Below are positions 35,160 through 45,084 of a DNA stretch of 64,000 nt, piece by piece. Origin of the DNA: Fodinibius sp052060035 (GTDB lineage Bacteria > Bacteroidota > Rhodothermia > Balneolales > Balneolaceae). The notes under the pieces were generated by a model that saw only the letters and a list, made by a program, of their open reading frames with translations, had not been told where the DNA came from and did not search any database. The stretch covers positions 124,001-188,000 of the forward strand of contig NZ_JBPOEA010000001.1 of NCBI RefSeq assembly GCF_052060035.1, given 5' to 3'. Each line of letters opens with the position of its first letter. The stretch's first letter is position 1. The translations under genes and the position numbers were made by a program.

Positions 35160-37721
35160 ATGATAAATTCTTTTTTACACTATGATGTGATTAAAAAACT
35201 CGGCGAAGGTGGGATGGGAGTAGTGTATCTTGCCCATGACACCAAGCTGAATCGGAAGGTTGCTCTAAAATTTTTGTCGAGACGTATCTCTTTTGATTCC
35301 GTCGAAAAAGAGCGGTTTCTGCAGGAGGCTCGAGCTGCAGCTTCCCTCAATCATCCTCATATTGCTCAAGTTTATGCTATCGAAGAAGTCGATGGCCAAG
35401 TATTTATTGTGATGGAATTCATCAATGGAAAAGAGTTACGAACGGTTATAAAAGAGGGTAAACTTACGCTTGAAGCAAAGAAATCTATTGCTATTCAGAT
35501 AGCCGAAGGGCTACAAGCTGCCCAAAGTAAGGGTATTATACATCGAGATATCAAGTCGGGGAATATCATGTTGTCGCCTGATAACAGCGTTAAAATCATG
35601 GATTTTGGTCTGGCTCGAATAGAAGGGGCTCCACAAATTACCCAGACCGGTACGACTATAGGAACTGTTTCTTATATGTCGCCCGAGCAGCTTAAAAATA
35701 ACAAAGTTGATAAACGATCGGATGTCTGGGCATATGGGGTGGTTCTATATGAGCTTTTTACGGGAGCGCTCCCATTTCAGGGAATTTATGAAGCCGCGAT
35801 CATGTATGCGATTACAGAGGAGGATCCCGTTAAGCCTTCAAAAGTAAATGGTTCCATACCTGAAGAAATTGAATCTGTTATTGAACAGTGTCTAATTAAA
35901 GATCCGGACGTTCGATATCAGGATTTTGGAGAAGTATTAGGCGATTTGAAGGGGACATCCTCAAAAAGGGACAAGTTGGTGAAGCCCAATGCGAAGGCTG
36001 CCAAGCCAAAGCTTGGGAGGTATCTTTACGTAACCTTGCCTGCAGTATTACTATTGCTGCTTATTGCTTTTTTACCAATCAGGCAATATATCGGCTGGGA
36101 GAGTTCGGAAAGTGTGCTTTTGCCTGAAGAACGCGGGCTGGCAATTTTACCATTCAAGAATATTAGTGCCCCATCTGAAGAGCTGGAGGCACTTTCGGAT
36201 GGATTGATGATGAATATAACAAGCCGACTAACCCAGGTAAGTAACTATCGGGGAGCCTTATGGGTCATTTCCGCAAGTGAAATTATTCAAGAAGGCGTCA
36301 CTTCGCCCGGACAAGCTCGAAAAGATTACTCGGTGAATTTAGCGGTGACCGGTAGCATACAGAAGTTCGAAGATCGGATACAGCTAACCATGAATTTGGT
36401 CGATACCAAATCATTGCGACAATTAATTTCGCGAGAAATAAATAGCGAAGACAATAGTATGTCCGTATTACAGAGCCGAGTGTTTGAGGAGTTGTTAGAC
36501 ATGCTGAATATTGAATTGCAGTCCGATGTAACTGACGTTGTAATTGAAGGCAATTATAATAGTCGCAGTTCGCAGCACTATATACAGGGACAAGGGTATC
36601 TTTTGCGGTATGAAAAAGGTGACAATCTGGATAAAGCAATAAGTCACTTTCAACAGGCCGTGGATGATGATTCTGATCATGCCCCTGCCTATGCTGCGCT
36701 GGGAGAAGCATTCTGGCGTAAATACCAAGAAACCGAAGATGTAGTGTATGTTGAGCAGGCAAAGAATGCCTTGGCAAAAGCAATGAAAATAAACAGCGAT
36801 CTGGTACAGGTAGTTTCAACTCTCGGATTGATAAACCGTGGAACTGGCGATTATGATGAGGCTATTGAGAATTTTAAAGAGGTTATTACCCGCGAACCCA
36901 ATAATGCGATGGCCTTTCGGCAACTGGCCGGTACTTATGTCGAAAAAGGGGAATTGGATAAGGCAGAAGCGAACTATAAGGTGGCCATTAAGCTAAAACC
37001 AGACTATTGGAGAGGATACAGTGATTTGGGCAATTTTTATTTGCAATATCGGGGAGACATTGATAAAGCGGACGAGCAATATCAGCATGTACTGGCGTTG
37101 ACGCCCGAAAATTATATTGGTTTGTCCGGGCTTGGGGTCATCAATATTTACCGGGAAAACTTTGAGCAGGGTATCAATTTTTTAGAGCAATCAATGAGTA
37201 TAAGGGAAACGTATTTTGCCGCTTCAAATTTGGGAGTAGCGTATTATTATCTGGGCAATTACAGCGAAGCAATCCGCTGGTATAGTAGGGCCTATGAACT
37301 GAATTCCAGTTCTTACCGTGTTTTGGGGAACATTGCCTCAGCTCATGAGGCTATCGGTAATGATGATTTGGCTGTTAATTACTACAAAAAGGCTATTGAT
37401 GCTGCCAAGCAACAGTTGGAGGTAAATCCCAATGAGGTTCGCATTATTAATAACTTGGGATCTTATTACGCTGATATTGGGGAAAACAGAGTGGCATTAG
37501 AGTATCTTAAACGGTCATTAGCGTTAGATTCGAATAATAACGAAATACTTTTTTATACTAGTGCTGCCTATGAACGGATGGGAAATCGTGAAAAAGCATT
37601 GGAATGGATAGAGCAAGCAATTAGAAAGGGGTATCCTATTTCGAATATCATAAATCAGCCTGAGCTGTATAGCATGATTAATGATGACAGGTTTAAAAAA
37701 ATGATTAAAAATTATGAGTAG
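35160..37721 (+). CDS. Membrane Ser/Thr protein kinase with TolB-like and TPR sensor part
   Basis: The 853-aa product starts with a Hanks-type kinase: glycine loop LGEGGMG, K37 in VALKF, catalytic loop HRDIKSGN near residue 128 (D130), DFG near 148 and SPEQ. One membrane span lies at about 287-306. The outside half starts with LAILPFKNI (TolB/FlgO-like, about 325-440) and continues with many tetratricopeptide repeats to the end. The kinase is expected to phosphorylate Ser/Thr in the cytoplasm on cues sensed by the other half. The TolB-TPR half matches that of the BTAD regulator at 29057, suggesting the two proteins handle related signals. Substrate unknown. Confidence 0.92.
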   Translation: MINSFLHYDVIKKLGEGGMGVVYLAHDTKLNRKVALKFLSRRISFDSVEKERFLQEARAAASLNHPHIAQVYAIEEVDGQVFIVMEFINGKELRTVIKEGKLTLEAKKSIAIQIAEGLQAAQSKGIIHRDIKSGNIMLSPDNSVKIMDFGLARIEGAPQITQTGTTIGTVSYMSPEQLKNNKVDKRSDVWAYGVVLYELFTGALPFQGIYEAAIMYAITEEDPVKPSKVNGSIPEEIESVIEQCLIKDPDVRYQDFGEVLGDLKGTSSKRDKLVKPNAKAAKPKLGRYLYVTLPAVLLLLLIAFLPIRQYIGWESSESVLLPEERGLAILPFKNISAPSEELEALSDGLMMNITSRLTQVSNYRGALWVISASEIIQEGVTSPGQARKDYSVNLAVTGSIQKFEDRIQLTMNLVDTKSLRQLISREINSEDNSMSVLQSRVFEELLDMLNIELQSDVTDVVIEGNYNSRSSQHYIQGQGYLLRYEKGDNLDKAISHFQQAVDDDSDHAPAYAALGEAFWRKYQETEDVVYVEQAKNALAKAMKINSDLVQVVSTLGLINRGTGDYDEAIENFKEVITREPNNAMAFRQLAGTYVEKGELDKAEANYKVAIKLKPDYWRGYSDLGNFYLQYRGDIDKADEQYQHVLALTPENYIGLSGLGVINIYRENFEQGINFLEQSMSIRETYFAASNLGVAYYYLGNYSEAIRWYSRAYELNSSSYRVLGNIASAHEAIGNDDLAVNYYKKAIDAAKQQLEVNPNEVRIINNLGSYYADIGENRVALEYLKRSLALDSNNNEILFYTSAAYERMGNREKALEWIEQAIRKGYPISNIINQPELYSMINDDRFKKMIKNYE

Positions 37722-37871
37722 CGATTACTGACCTTGCCGATTTTTAGGATAGGACGTTGCTGTTAAAGGAGGTCGAATAGGAGGGAGCGCATAAATTATT
37801 GCCAAATAGAATAATGTTTTTACTATAACCCTGATTGTATCAGGATAACAATAAATAAAAAGGACAAACCC

Positions 37872-38318
37872 ATGACCATTAACAAAATAATTTTACTTTT
37901 TGTGTTGGCTGTGTTCAGTTTTGCGACTATAGGTTTTGTTTTCCATGCAGAGAGCGTTGATGGAATGTTGCGTACTTTCAATGTTAAAATTGAGAAAACT
38001 GATGATGGCACTTGGCGTGTACGAGATAATAATGGCAGAAATAAAGGAACCTTAAGTGTTGAGAGAGGTGATACCATAAACTGGCAAGCAAAAGGGTCAG
38101 ACTTGGTTTTTATCTTTTCGAAAGAGGTGGAAAACTATTTTGAGTACGAAGGGAGCATGTTTGAGGATGGACGTACTCAGAAAATTTTGAACAATAAGAA
38201 GCTACGTCTTACGCTTAAAGAGGATGCCCCTCAGGGGCTTTTGCCCTATGAAGTTTATGTAATAACTGAGGGTAAGTCGGTAGTGGGTAATTCACCACCC
38301 CGTTTAATTATTAATTAA
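37872..38318 (+). CDS. Small secreted protein, possibly cupredoxin-like
   Basis: The 148-aa product has a signal peptide or anchor (about residues 4-24) and a beta-rich body. LSVERGDTINWQAKGSDLVF, split at 60-79, resembles the entry strand of plastocyanin-like domains (GDTxxW); FEDGRTQ and the final GNSPPRLIIN are also beta. No His-Cys-Met copper set is seen, since the protein has almost no Cys. It follows the kinase by 150 bases in the same direction and could belong to its transcript. The family is unknown to me. Confidence 0.6.
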   Translation: MTINKIILLFVLAVFSFATIGFVFHAESVDGMLRTFNVKIEKTDDGTWRVRDNNGRNKGTLSVERGDTINWQAKGSDLVFIFSKEVENYFEYEGSMFEDGRTQKILNNKKLRLTLKEDAPQGLLPYEVYVITEGKSVVGNSPPRLIIN

Positions 38319-38698
38319 TCCTATTGGGTAGCAAGCTGTAATTTTAAAAAGGGGTCAATAGGTCTATCTTGATTTTTAGGGAATCTTCATGGGTATGACA
38401 ATAAACTGTTTTAATCGTGATATAGAATTCCTTTCGTTTTAAGCAACCAATACTTTTTGAGCTGTGCTTGTTCGGCATATCATCAAAAATATTCATGGAG
38501 CAAGCCACATATATACTGAAAAAATATTATCCCAAAAGCTGGTGATAGCTGAATTCGTTGAATAAGAGGAATTTTTGTGAGAGTTTTGACTACAACTACA
38601 AAGGGCATAGTCTTTTGATGCCTGAGCTTTGGAGTAGGTACTTTTAAAAAAACGGATAGAAATCCGGTGCGCTAATCATACTCGAATGTCGATCTCAG
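38319..38698. other. Intergenic stretch without a recognised gene
   Basis: About 380 bases between the small secreted gene and the MacA-like gene. No open frame of note, RNA gene or clear hairpin was seen. The part next to 38699 presumably holds the promoter of the exporter operon. Confidence 0.4.
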
Positions 38699-39895
38699 AT
38701 GGCAGAGCAAAAAACCGGCCAAAGCACAACCGAAAATATTGAGCAAACGCTTGGTATAGAAGGGGACGCAGGTAAAAAAAGAAAGAGAGTTTTCTACGGC
38801 TTATTGGTGGTCGTCCTACTTCTGTCAGGGTGGTGGGGATGGAAATATCTTTCGGCAACAGAACCGTTCAATTATGTTACCGGAGAGGTTTCCCGCGGTA
38901 ATTTGACTATTTTAATATCAGCAACAGGAGATTTGCAGGCTGTTAATACTGTGGAGGTAGGCAGTGAAATATCGGGGCTGATCGAAGAAGTGTTTGTAGA
39001 TTATAACGACCGCGTAACTGCAGGACAGCTTCTGGCACGGATTGACACTGATCGGTTGGAGGCCGAAGTGGCTCAGGCAGAGGCCTCTCTGGAGTCGTCG
39101 CAGGCTATGTTATCGGAGTCTATTGCGGGATTGGAGGAACAGCGTAGCATCACGGGAAGAGCCCGGCGGCTTGCTGAACAAGATTTAATTTCTGATCAGG
39201 AGTTGGAGAATCAACAAACAGCACTGACGCGTGCAGAAGCCGCGGTCGCCAGCGCCCGGGCACAGATTGTGGTTAATGAGGCGAACCTCAATATGGCACG
39301 AACAAATTTATCCAAAGCCTCGATTCTTTCACCCATTGATGGCGTCGTGTTAACCAGCGATATAAAATCGGGACAGGCCGTGGCCGCATCATTTCAGACT
39401 CCCGTGCTTTTTACTCTTGCTGAGGATTTGACACAGATGGAGCTTCACGCCGATATCGATGAAGCGGATATCGGGCGAATTAGTGAAGGACAACAGGCTA
39501 AATTTACGGTGGATGCTTATCCCGACTCAACATTTTCGGCTACACTCACCAAAGTGCATTACGCTCCACAAACGTCTTCGGGTGTTGTTACCTACGAGGC
39601 AATACTAACAGTGGATAATTCGGATATGCTGTTATGGCTTGGTATGACTGCAACCACCGAAATCGTCACGCAACAGGTGGAAGACGCTTTGATGGTTCCC
39701 AATAGTGCGCTCCGGTTTACCCCGCCCGAAAGTACTGATCTAACCGAGGGTGATGTCGTTTGGGTATTGGATGATAACAAACCGAAAGCCATTCCGGTAA
39801 CAACGGGAGTCAGCGACGGGCGTAGCACGCAGATTCTAAAAGGTGATCTTGAGCCAGGGCAGCAACTTTTGATTAATATCAGGATTGAGGAGTAG
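38699..39895 (+). CDS. MacA-like periplasmic adaptor (HlyD family)
   Basis: The 398-aa product has one N-terminal span (about residues 32-50, LLVVVLLLSGWWGWKYL), a lipoyl half starting VEVGSEISGLIEEVFVDYND, a long alpha hairpin (about residues 110-205), the second lipoyl half SILSPIDGVVLT and a C-terminal barrel with DIDEADIGRI. This is the build of adaptors for MacB-type ABC exporters. It would carry cargo or force across the periplasm with a TolC channel, which is not adjacent. The two following genes encode the ATPase and permease, with a 4-base gap to the ATPase. Confidence 0.9.
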   Translation: MAEQKTGQSTTENIEQTLGIEGDAGKKRKRVFYGLLVVVLLLSGWWGWKYLSATEPFNYVTGEVSRGNLTILISATGDLQAVNTVEVGSEISGLIEEVFVDYNDRVTAGQLLARIDTDRLEAEVAQAEASLESSQAMLSESIAGLEEQRSITGRARRLAEQDLISDQELENQQTALTRAEAAVASARAQIVVNEANLNMARTNLSKASILSPIDGVVLTSDIKSGQAVAASFQTPVLFTLAEDLTQMELHADIDEADIGRISEGQQAKFTVDAYPDSTFSATLTKVHYAPQTSSGVVTYEAILTVDNSDMLLWLGMTATTEIVTQQVEDALMVPNSALRFTPPESTDLTEGDVVWVLDDNKPKAIPVTTGVSDGRSTQILKGDLEPGQQLLINIRIEE

Positions 39896-39899
39896 GTAA

Positions 39900-40661
39900 A
39901 TGACTCATGATGCTCCGTATACCGTTTCTAAAAAACCTCGCGTTGTTACTGGCAACGGGCGGAATCCACTGGTGCATTTTTCAGGCATTACAAAAATATA
40001 TGGCGAAGGTCCTGCCCAGGTAGTAGCTCTGGATAAGGTAAATTTGCAGATTTTCGACGGTGAATTTGTGGCCATTATGGGGCCCAGCGGTTCGGGTAAA
40101 TCAACGTGTTTGAATATGATTGGCTGCCTGGATACGCCGACCTCGGGCTCGTACAGTTTTAAAGAAGTAGAAGTGGACACCCTCGATCGGAACCAGCGTG
40201 CGCTGTTGCGTCGTTATTATCTCGGTTTTGTTTTCCAGGGATATAATCTGATGAAAAGAACAACCGCCCTCGAAAATGTGGAGATGCCGCTTATTTATCG
40301 AGGAGTCAGTAAAGCCGACCGGAGGACCAAAGCCATGCAGGCACTTGATGATGTGAATCTCCGGGGACGTGAGCATCATACCCCGGCCAAACTCTCGGGC
40401 GGTGAACAACAGCGGGTTGCAATCGCCCGTGCCCTGATAACTGATCCGGATTTGCTGTTAGCGGACGAACCTACAGGTAACCTCGATTCCAAATCAGCGG
40501 TCGAAATTATGGAGCTGCTGACATCGCTCAATAACAAAAAAGGGATCACCATTGCAATGGTAACCCATGAGCCGGATATGGCCGAATTTGCTGATCGTAC
40601 GATTCATTTTATGGATGGACGTATCGTCAATAATGAAAAGAATAAGAACCGCCACACATGA
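39900..40661 (+). CDS. MacB-type ABC exporter ATPase
   Basis: The 253-aa product is a stand-alone ATP-binding subunit: Walker A GPSGSGKST, Q-loop FVFQGYNL, signature LSGGEQQRVAIARAL, Walker B LLLADEP and switch His in MVTHEP. The FQGYNL and N-terminal build are those of the MacB/LolD group. It overlaps the permease gene by 4 bases (ATGA), a sign of translational coupling, and follows the adaptor by 4 bases. Its first 24 residues before VHFSGI are an unusual extension that could include a later true start. Confidence 0.92.
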   Translation: MTHDAPYTVSKKPRVVTGNGRNPLVHFSGITKIYGEGPAQVVALDKVNLQIFDGEFVAIMGPSGSGKSTCLNMIGCLDTPTSGSYSFKEVEVDTLDRNQRALLRRYYLGFVFQGYNLMKRTTALENVEMPLIYRGVSKADRRTKAMQALDDVNLRGREHHTPAKLSGGEQQRVAIARALITDPDLLLADEPTGNLDSKSAVEIMELLTSLNNKKGITIAMVTHEPDMAEFADRTIHFMDGRIVNNEKNKNRHT

Positions 40662-41866
40662 TTCTGAATATTATAAAACTGGCTATTTCCTCTATCGGAC
40701 GTAATCTCATGCGCTCCTCGCTGACTATTTTGGGTATTGTGATTGGGGTAGCGGCCGTAATCAGCATGGTGACGATCGGCGGTGGTGCTACCAGTCAAAT
40801 TACCGGTGAAATTACCAGTCTGGGTAGCAACCTTTTGATATTGAGGCCTGGAACACGGGGCGGCCACGGCGGGGTACGTACCGAAGCTCCTTCGTTTGAA
40901 GTTGCTGATGTTGAAGCTATTCGGGAGGACGTGACAGGAATATCCGGGATCACACCAGTATCATCAAGCGGAGCCGTTGCCGTGTATGGCAACGAAAACT
41001 GGTCAACCAGCATTATGGGCACTGATAATCAATACTTGTCTATTCGCTCGTGGAGTATCGTAAAGGGACGTTCTTTTTCGGATGGAGAACTTAGAGGCGG
41101 TAAGCTGGTCTGTATTCTGGGCGCCACGGTAGCCGACAAACTTTTTGGATATCAAGACCCGTTGGGGGCAAAAATCCGGGTGGAGTCGGTGAGCTGTACG
41201 GTTATCGGTGTGCTGGAGGGTAAAGGGGAGTCTACTTTTGGAATGGATCAAGACAACTTTATTCTGATGCCGATTAAAGCGTTGCACCGCCGACTAAAAG
41301 GGAACACCGATGTAGGTTCCATTTATATATCCGCGGTAAGCAAAACGGTATCGGCCCAAGTACAGCAGGATGTTATTTCGTTGATGCGGCAGCGCCGCAA
41401 TATCAGAGGGGCTGATGAAGACGATTTTGAACTGAATGACATGGCCCAGATCGCCAGTACGGTAGAGAGCACTACCGGCATTCTTACAGCTTTTTTGGGG
41501 GCTATTGCTGCTATAAGCTTACTGGTGGGCGGTATTGGTATTATGAATATCATGTTGGTATCCGTGACCGAAAGGACCCGAGAAATCGGCATCCGGCTTG
41601 CCATCGGGGCGTTGAGCCGAGATGTGCTACTGCAATTTTTAGTTGAGGCTATTATGCTGTCGCTTTTCGGTGGTATTATTGGGATTGCTTTGGGATTGGG
41701 GCTGGCGGCCTTTGTGGCGCCGATGTTGGGCGTTCCTTTTGTGATAAATGCGGAGATTATTTTGATCGCATTTCTCTTCTCTGGCCTGGTGGGAATCATA
41801 TTTGGCTTTTTCCCTGCTCGTCGCGCAGCTCTAATGGATCCTATTGATGCACTCCGGTATGAATAG
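40658..41866 (+). CDS. MacB-type ABC exporter permease
   Basis: The 402-aa product has one N-terminal span, a large periplasmic MacB core (about residues 40-260) and three C-terminal FtsX spans (about 275-390). The typical end ..FPARRAALMDPIDALRYE is present. MacB mechanotransmission permeases export peptides, lipids or antibiotics, or pull cargo from the periplasm. Here the ATPase is a separate polypeptide. It completes the adaptor-ATPase-permease operon. The cargo cannot be told from sequence. Confidence 0.92.
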   Translation: MILNIIKLAISSIGRNLMRSSLTILGIVIGVAAVISMVTIGGGATSQITGEITSLGSNLLILRPGTRGGHGGVRTEAPSFEVADVEAIREDVTGISGITPVSSSGAVAVYGNENWSTSIMGTDNQYLSIRSWSIVKGRSFSDGELRGGKLVCILGATVADKLFGYQDPLGAKIRVESVSCTVIGVLEGKGESTFGMDQDNFILMPIKALHRRLKGNTDVGSIYISAVSKTVSAQVQQDVISLMRQRRNIRGADEDDFELNDMAQIASTVESTTGILTAFLGAIAAISLLVGGIGIMNIMLVSVTERTREIGIRLAIGALSRDVLLQFLVEAIMLSLFGGIIGIALGLGLAAFVAPMLGVPFVINAEIILIAFLFSGLVGIIFGFFPARRAALMDPIDALRYE

Positions 41867-41929
41867 AGAAAGTTCGTGACCTGGTTGCAGGATAAATTAT
41901 ACCCTGTATAAAAGGAGAGAGACGATATG

Positions 41930-42838
41930 TTAACTAATCTGAAGCTGGTATTGCTTGGGAGTTATCCCCATTTGTGATTTAAACACTTTGATAAAGTGGC
42001 TCAGGCTTGAATAGCCAACTTTATAACAGACGTTGGTGACATTGGTTCCTTTTTGTCGCAGTAATTTGCACGCAAGCTCAACTCTTTTTTCGTTGATGTA
42101 CTCCACAGGAGTCATCCCAAACTCATTTTTAAAATAGCGGTAAAAGGAGGACTTGCTCATATAAGCGATTTTTGCAACCTTCTCGATAGATATTTCTTCG
42201 GTAAGGTTATCTTGAATATATGCTACTGCGTTTGATAATCGGTTTGAGGTGACATGGTCTTTATAGTTTTTAATCAATACTTTACGCGACTCCGACTGTA
42301 ACATATATACGATAAGTTCGGATATGTTTAAATCAATCAAAAGGTCGCGCTGCTTTTTTGCTTTGGTGAATATATAGAAGAGTTTTTCAATTAGCATATC
42401 CACTGCTTTAATATTGGAAAAGTGGACTGATTCTTCCGGATGATATTCCCATTCCCCCGAATCACCGTGTCTGGGCATGGTTTCATTCATTTTTTGGACT
42501 ACCCTATTCACTTTAGAATTAGGCAATTCTATGGTTATGCACTTCGTGGGATTATGCTCTTCTGCCTCCGGGAAATCGATAAAGATCTTTTTGTCAGGGG
42601 GTAAGACCAAAGATTCGTTTGGTTTGAACTCGAAGGAGGCATCTCGGTCGGAATGAATAATCTTTTTCCCGGATATCATTCCGCAATACATTGGCGTTGA
42701 GGGATGGAGGGCAACGCCTTTTGCCTTTTTGTAGGTATCATAAATGGAAAAGACCGCATTTTTTCCAGCAAAACTCGTACGGTTCTCTATTAATTGCTGC
42801 GGTTCGTTTTGCGGTGATTTCAATATCTGAGAACTCAT
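41930..42838 (-). CDS. AraC-family transcription regulator
   Basis: Started at the ATG at 42836-42838 (GAGGG ribosome site 8 bases before) the product has 302 aa; an in-frame TTG at 42868 gives a longer version. The C-terminal 100 residues hold two helix-turn-helix motifs (ISIEKVAKIAYMSKSSFYRYF and VTNVCYKVGYSSLSHFIKVF), split here only for description. The N-terminal part resembles the AraC N-terminal regulatory fold. It is read divergently from an aldehyde dehydrogenase gene 175 bases away, and AraC-aldehyde dehydrogenase-DUF779 is a known arrangement, so it probably activates that gene in response to an alcohol or aldehyde. Confidence 0.9.
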   Translation of the reverse strand: MSSQILKSPQNEPQQLIENRTSFAGKNAVFSIYDTYKKAKGVALHPSTPMYCGMISGKKIIHSDRDASFEFKPNESLVLPPDKKIFIDFPEAEEHNPTKCITIELPNSKVNRVVQKMNETMPRHGDSGEWEYHPEESVHFSNIKAVDMLIEKLFYIFTKAKKQRDLLIDLNISELIVYMLQSESRKVLIKNYKDHVTSNRLSNAVAYIQDNLTEEISIEKVAKIAYMSKSSFYRYFKNEFGMTPVEYINEKRVELACKLLRQKGTNVTNVCYKVGYSSLSHFIKVFKSQMGITPKQYQLQIS

Positions 42839-43013
42839 ACGTCTACCCTCATTATTAGATGATGACAAAAGGTTTATTAAGATATATAGGTATTACCCAA
42901 ATTAAATACAAATTGGGAAAATAGCATCAAATTTTGATATAAAAGAACAAGATACTCTCAGTTATTTAACTAATAATCATTCATACAATAAAAATTAATG
43001 AGTGGAGATTATT

Positions 43014-44516
43014 ATGATATACGAAAGACCTGATTTTAAGGACGCCTATGATAATTATATCGGCGGTAAATTTGTCCCGCCCGTCGATGGGGAGTACATA
43101 GAAAATATTTCACCAGTAGACGGCAAGCCTTTCTGCAAGGTAGCGCGCTCAAACGAGAAGGATATAAATGCTGCTCTTGATGCAGCTCATAAGGCGGCAC
43201 CGGAGTGGAATAAAGCTTCTGCGGCCGAACGCGCGGCCGTGCTGAATAAGATTGCTGATATAATGGAGGAGAATCTTGAATATCTGGCAAGGGTTGAAAC
43301 CATTGAAAATGGAAAACCTATCAGGGAAACACTTAATGCCGATCTGCCGCTGGCGGTCGACCACTACCGCTATTTTGCGGCTGCTGCACGTACAGAAGAG
43401 GGAACTATTTCTGAGCATGATGAACATACTGTCTCCATTCAACTGCCGGAACCACTCGGGGTCGTGGGACAGATTATTCCCTGGAACTTTCCCCTGTTAA
43501 TGGCGGCTTGGAAAATTGCTCCTGCATTGGCCGCAGGGAACTGTACCGTAGTAAAACCTGCCGAGCAGACGCCTGCAAGTATCATGGTAATGCTGGAACT
43601 TGTTGGCGATGTGATACCGGACGGAGTGTTAAATGTGGTTAATGGTTATGGTCCCGAGGCTGGGCAGGCTTTAGCTACTTCTGAGCGGATCTCAAAAATT
43701 GCCTTTACCGGTGAAACCACTACTGGACGACTAATCATGCAATATGCTTCTGAGAATATTATCCCGGTAACGCTGGAGCTCGGTGGCAAGAGCCCAAATG
43801 TATTTTTTGAGAGCGTAATGGATCATGATGATGCGTATTTGGATAAGGCGCTGGAGGGTGCTGCCATGTTTGCCCTCAACCAGGGCGAAGTTTGTACTTG
43901 TCCCTCACGGATACTGGTACAGGAATCGATTGCGGATGAATTCATTGATATGGTGGTAGAAAGAGTTGAAAATATCAAGAGCGGTAATCCACTGGACAGT
44001 GAAACAATGATCGGGGCACAGGCGTCCAACGATCAGTTGGAAAAAATCCTCAATTATTTTGATGTCGGTCGTCAGGAAGGAGCAGAGGTTCTGGTAGGTG
44101 GAGAAGCCAAAGATATGGGCGGCAACGGGCTGTCGGATGGCTATTATGTTGAGCCGACAATATTTCGCGGTAACAACTCCATGCGTATTTTCCAGGAAGA
44201 AATATTCGGTCCGGTAGCCTCACTCACTACCTTTAGTGATGTCGAAGAAGCCATTCATATATCCAATGAAACGCTATACGGCTTGGGCGCCGGCGTTTGG
44301 ACACGTGATGCCCATGAACTCTATCAGGTGCCCAGAGCTATAAAGGCCGGTCGTGTTTGGGTGAATAACTATCACACCTATCCCGCGCACGCTGCTTTTG
44401 GGGGATATAAAAAGTCTGGCTTTGGCCGCGAAAATCACAAGATGATGCTCAATCATTACCGCCAAACTAAAAACATGCTCATTTCCTATGATAAAAATGC
44501 GATGGGATTCTTTTAG
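43014..44516 (+). CDS. NAD-dependent aldehyde dehydrogenase
   Basis: The 500-aa product starts at the ATG at 43014, preceded by GGAG at 43004-43007; a GTG at 43002 would add four residues. It has the Rossmann and catalytic parts of the ALDH family: IPWNFPLLMAAWKIAPAL, the active-site Glu in TLELGGKSPN, and the catalytic Cys in NQGEVCTCPSR. An alternating AcoD/AldB-type subgroup is suggested by the linked DUF779 gene. It would oxidise an aldehyde, for example acetaldehyde, to its acid in the cytoplasm. Regulation by the divergent AraC protein is likely. Confidence 0.93.
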   Translation: MIYERPDFKDAYDNYIGGKFVPPVDGEYIENISPVDGKPFCKVARSNEKDINAALDAAHKAAPEWNKASAAERAAVLNKIADIMEENLEYLARVETIENGKPIRETLNADLPLAVDHYRYFAAAARTEEGTISEHDEHTVSIQLPEPLGVVGQIIPWNFPLLMAAWKIAPALAAGNCTVVKPAEQTPASIMVMLELVGDVIPDGVLNVVNGYGPEAGQALATSERISKIAFTGETTTGRLIMQYASENIIPVTLELGGKSPNVFFESVMDHDDAYLDKALEGAAMFALNQGEVCTCPSRILVQESIADEFIDMVVERVENIKSGNPLDSETMIGAQASNDQLEKILNYFDVGRQEGAEVLVGGEAKDMGGNGLSDGYYVEPTIFRGNNSMRIFQEEIFGPVASLTTFSDVEEAIHISNETLYGLGAGVWTRDAHELYQVPRAIKAGRVWVNNYHTYPAHAAFGGYKKSGFGRENHKMMLNHYRQTKNMLISYDKNAMGFF

Positions 44517-44640
44517 AATCTATTTGAACATCAATGAGATGTTTGATGAAATGAAAGAAAGAACGGGTACCAAGGAATTGGAGATTCCCTGATTGTCTAT
44601 CGTATTAACAAGTAATATGTAAATTACAAAACCTGTAATG

Positions 44641-44670
44641 GGGAGGGGGCGGTAAATCCGAGCCCTCCCT
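44641..44670 (+). promoter_or_regulatory. GC-rich hairpin in the DUF779 leader
   Basis: GGGAGGGGGC at 44641-44650 can pair with GCCCTCCCT at 44662-44670 around an 11-base loop. It lies 30 bases before the DUF779 start and has no T-run after it. It may be an attenuator or simply protect the downstream message. Confidence 0.4.
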
Positions 44671-44699
44671 AAATAGGTTATAAAGACAAACTAAATGTT

Positions 44700-45062
44700 A
44701 TGTCAGTTGAGAAAGTAAAGATAACACCGGAGGCTACGGAAATCCTGGAGCAGTTGCGTGAAAAACACGGAGAACTGATGTTTCATCAAAGTGGTGGGTG
44801 TTGTGATGGTTCTTCCCCAATGTGTTATAAAAAAGGGCAGTTTCGTATTGGAAAAAGTGATATCAAATTGGGAGAGGTTGCTGATACGCCTTTCTATATG
44901 TCAAAAGATCAATTTGAATATTGGAAACACATGCAACTTATCATCGATATCAAGGAAGGGAGAGGCTCCAGCTTTTCTCTTGAAATACCATTGGGAAAGC
45001 GTTTTGTCGTTAAATCCAGGCTTTTTACGGAAGAAGAGCTCAATAGTATTGAAGAGGAATAG
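44700..45062 (+). CDS. DUF779-family protein
   Basis: The 120-aa product is a typical member of DUF779, with the conserved QSGGCCDGSSPMCY near residues 30-43 and FYMSKDQFEYW in the middle. The three Cys in that motif could bind a metal. The family is regularly encoded beside acetaldehyde-type dehydrogenases but has no assigned function. The gene follows the aldehyde dehydrogenase by 183 bases with a GC-rich hairpin between, in the same direction, so it may be controlled with it. Confidence 0.9.
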   Translation: MSVEKVKITPEATEILEQLREKHGELMFHQSGGCCDGSSPMCYKKGQFRIGKSDIKLGEVADTPFYMSKDQFEYWKHMQLIIDIKEGRGSSFSLEIPLGKRFVVKSRLFTEEELNSIEEE

Positions 45063-45084
45063 AGTTTTAATTAAAAAAGAAAGT

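Noticed and set aside
44641..44670. Rho-independent terminator of the aldehyde dehydrogenase gene
   Set aside because: The stem is strong but no T-run follows it.
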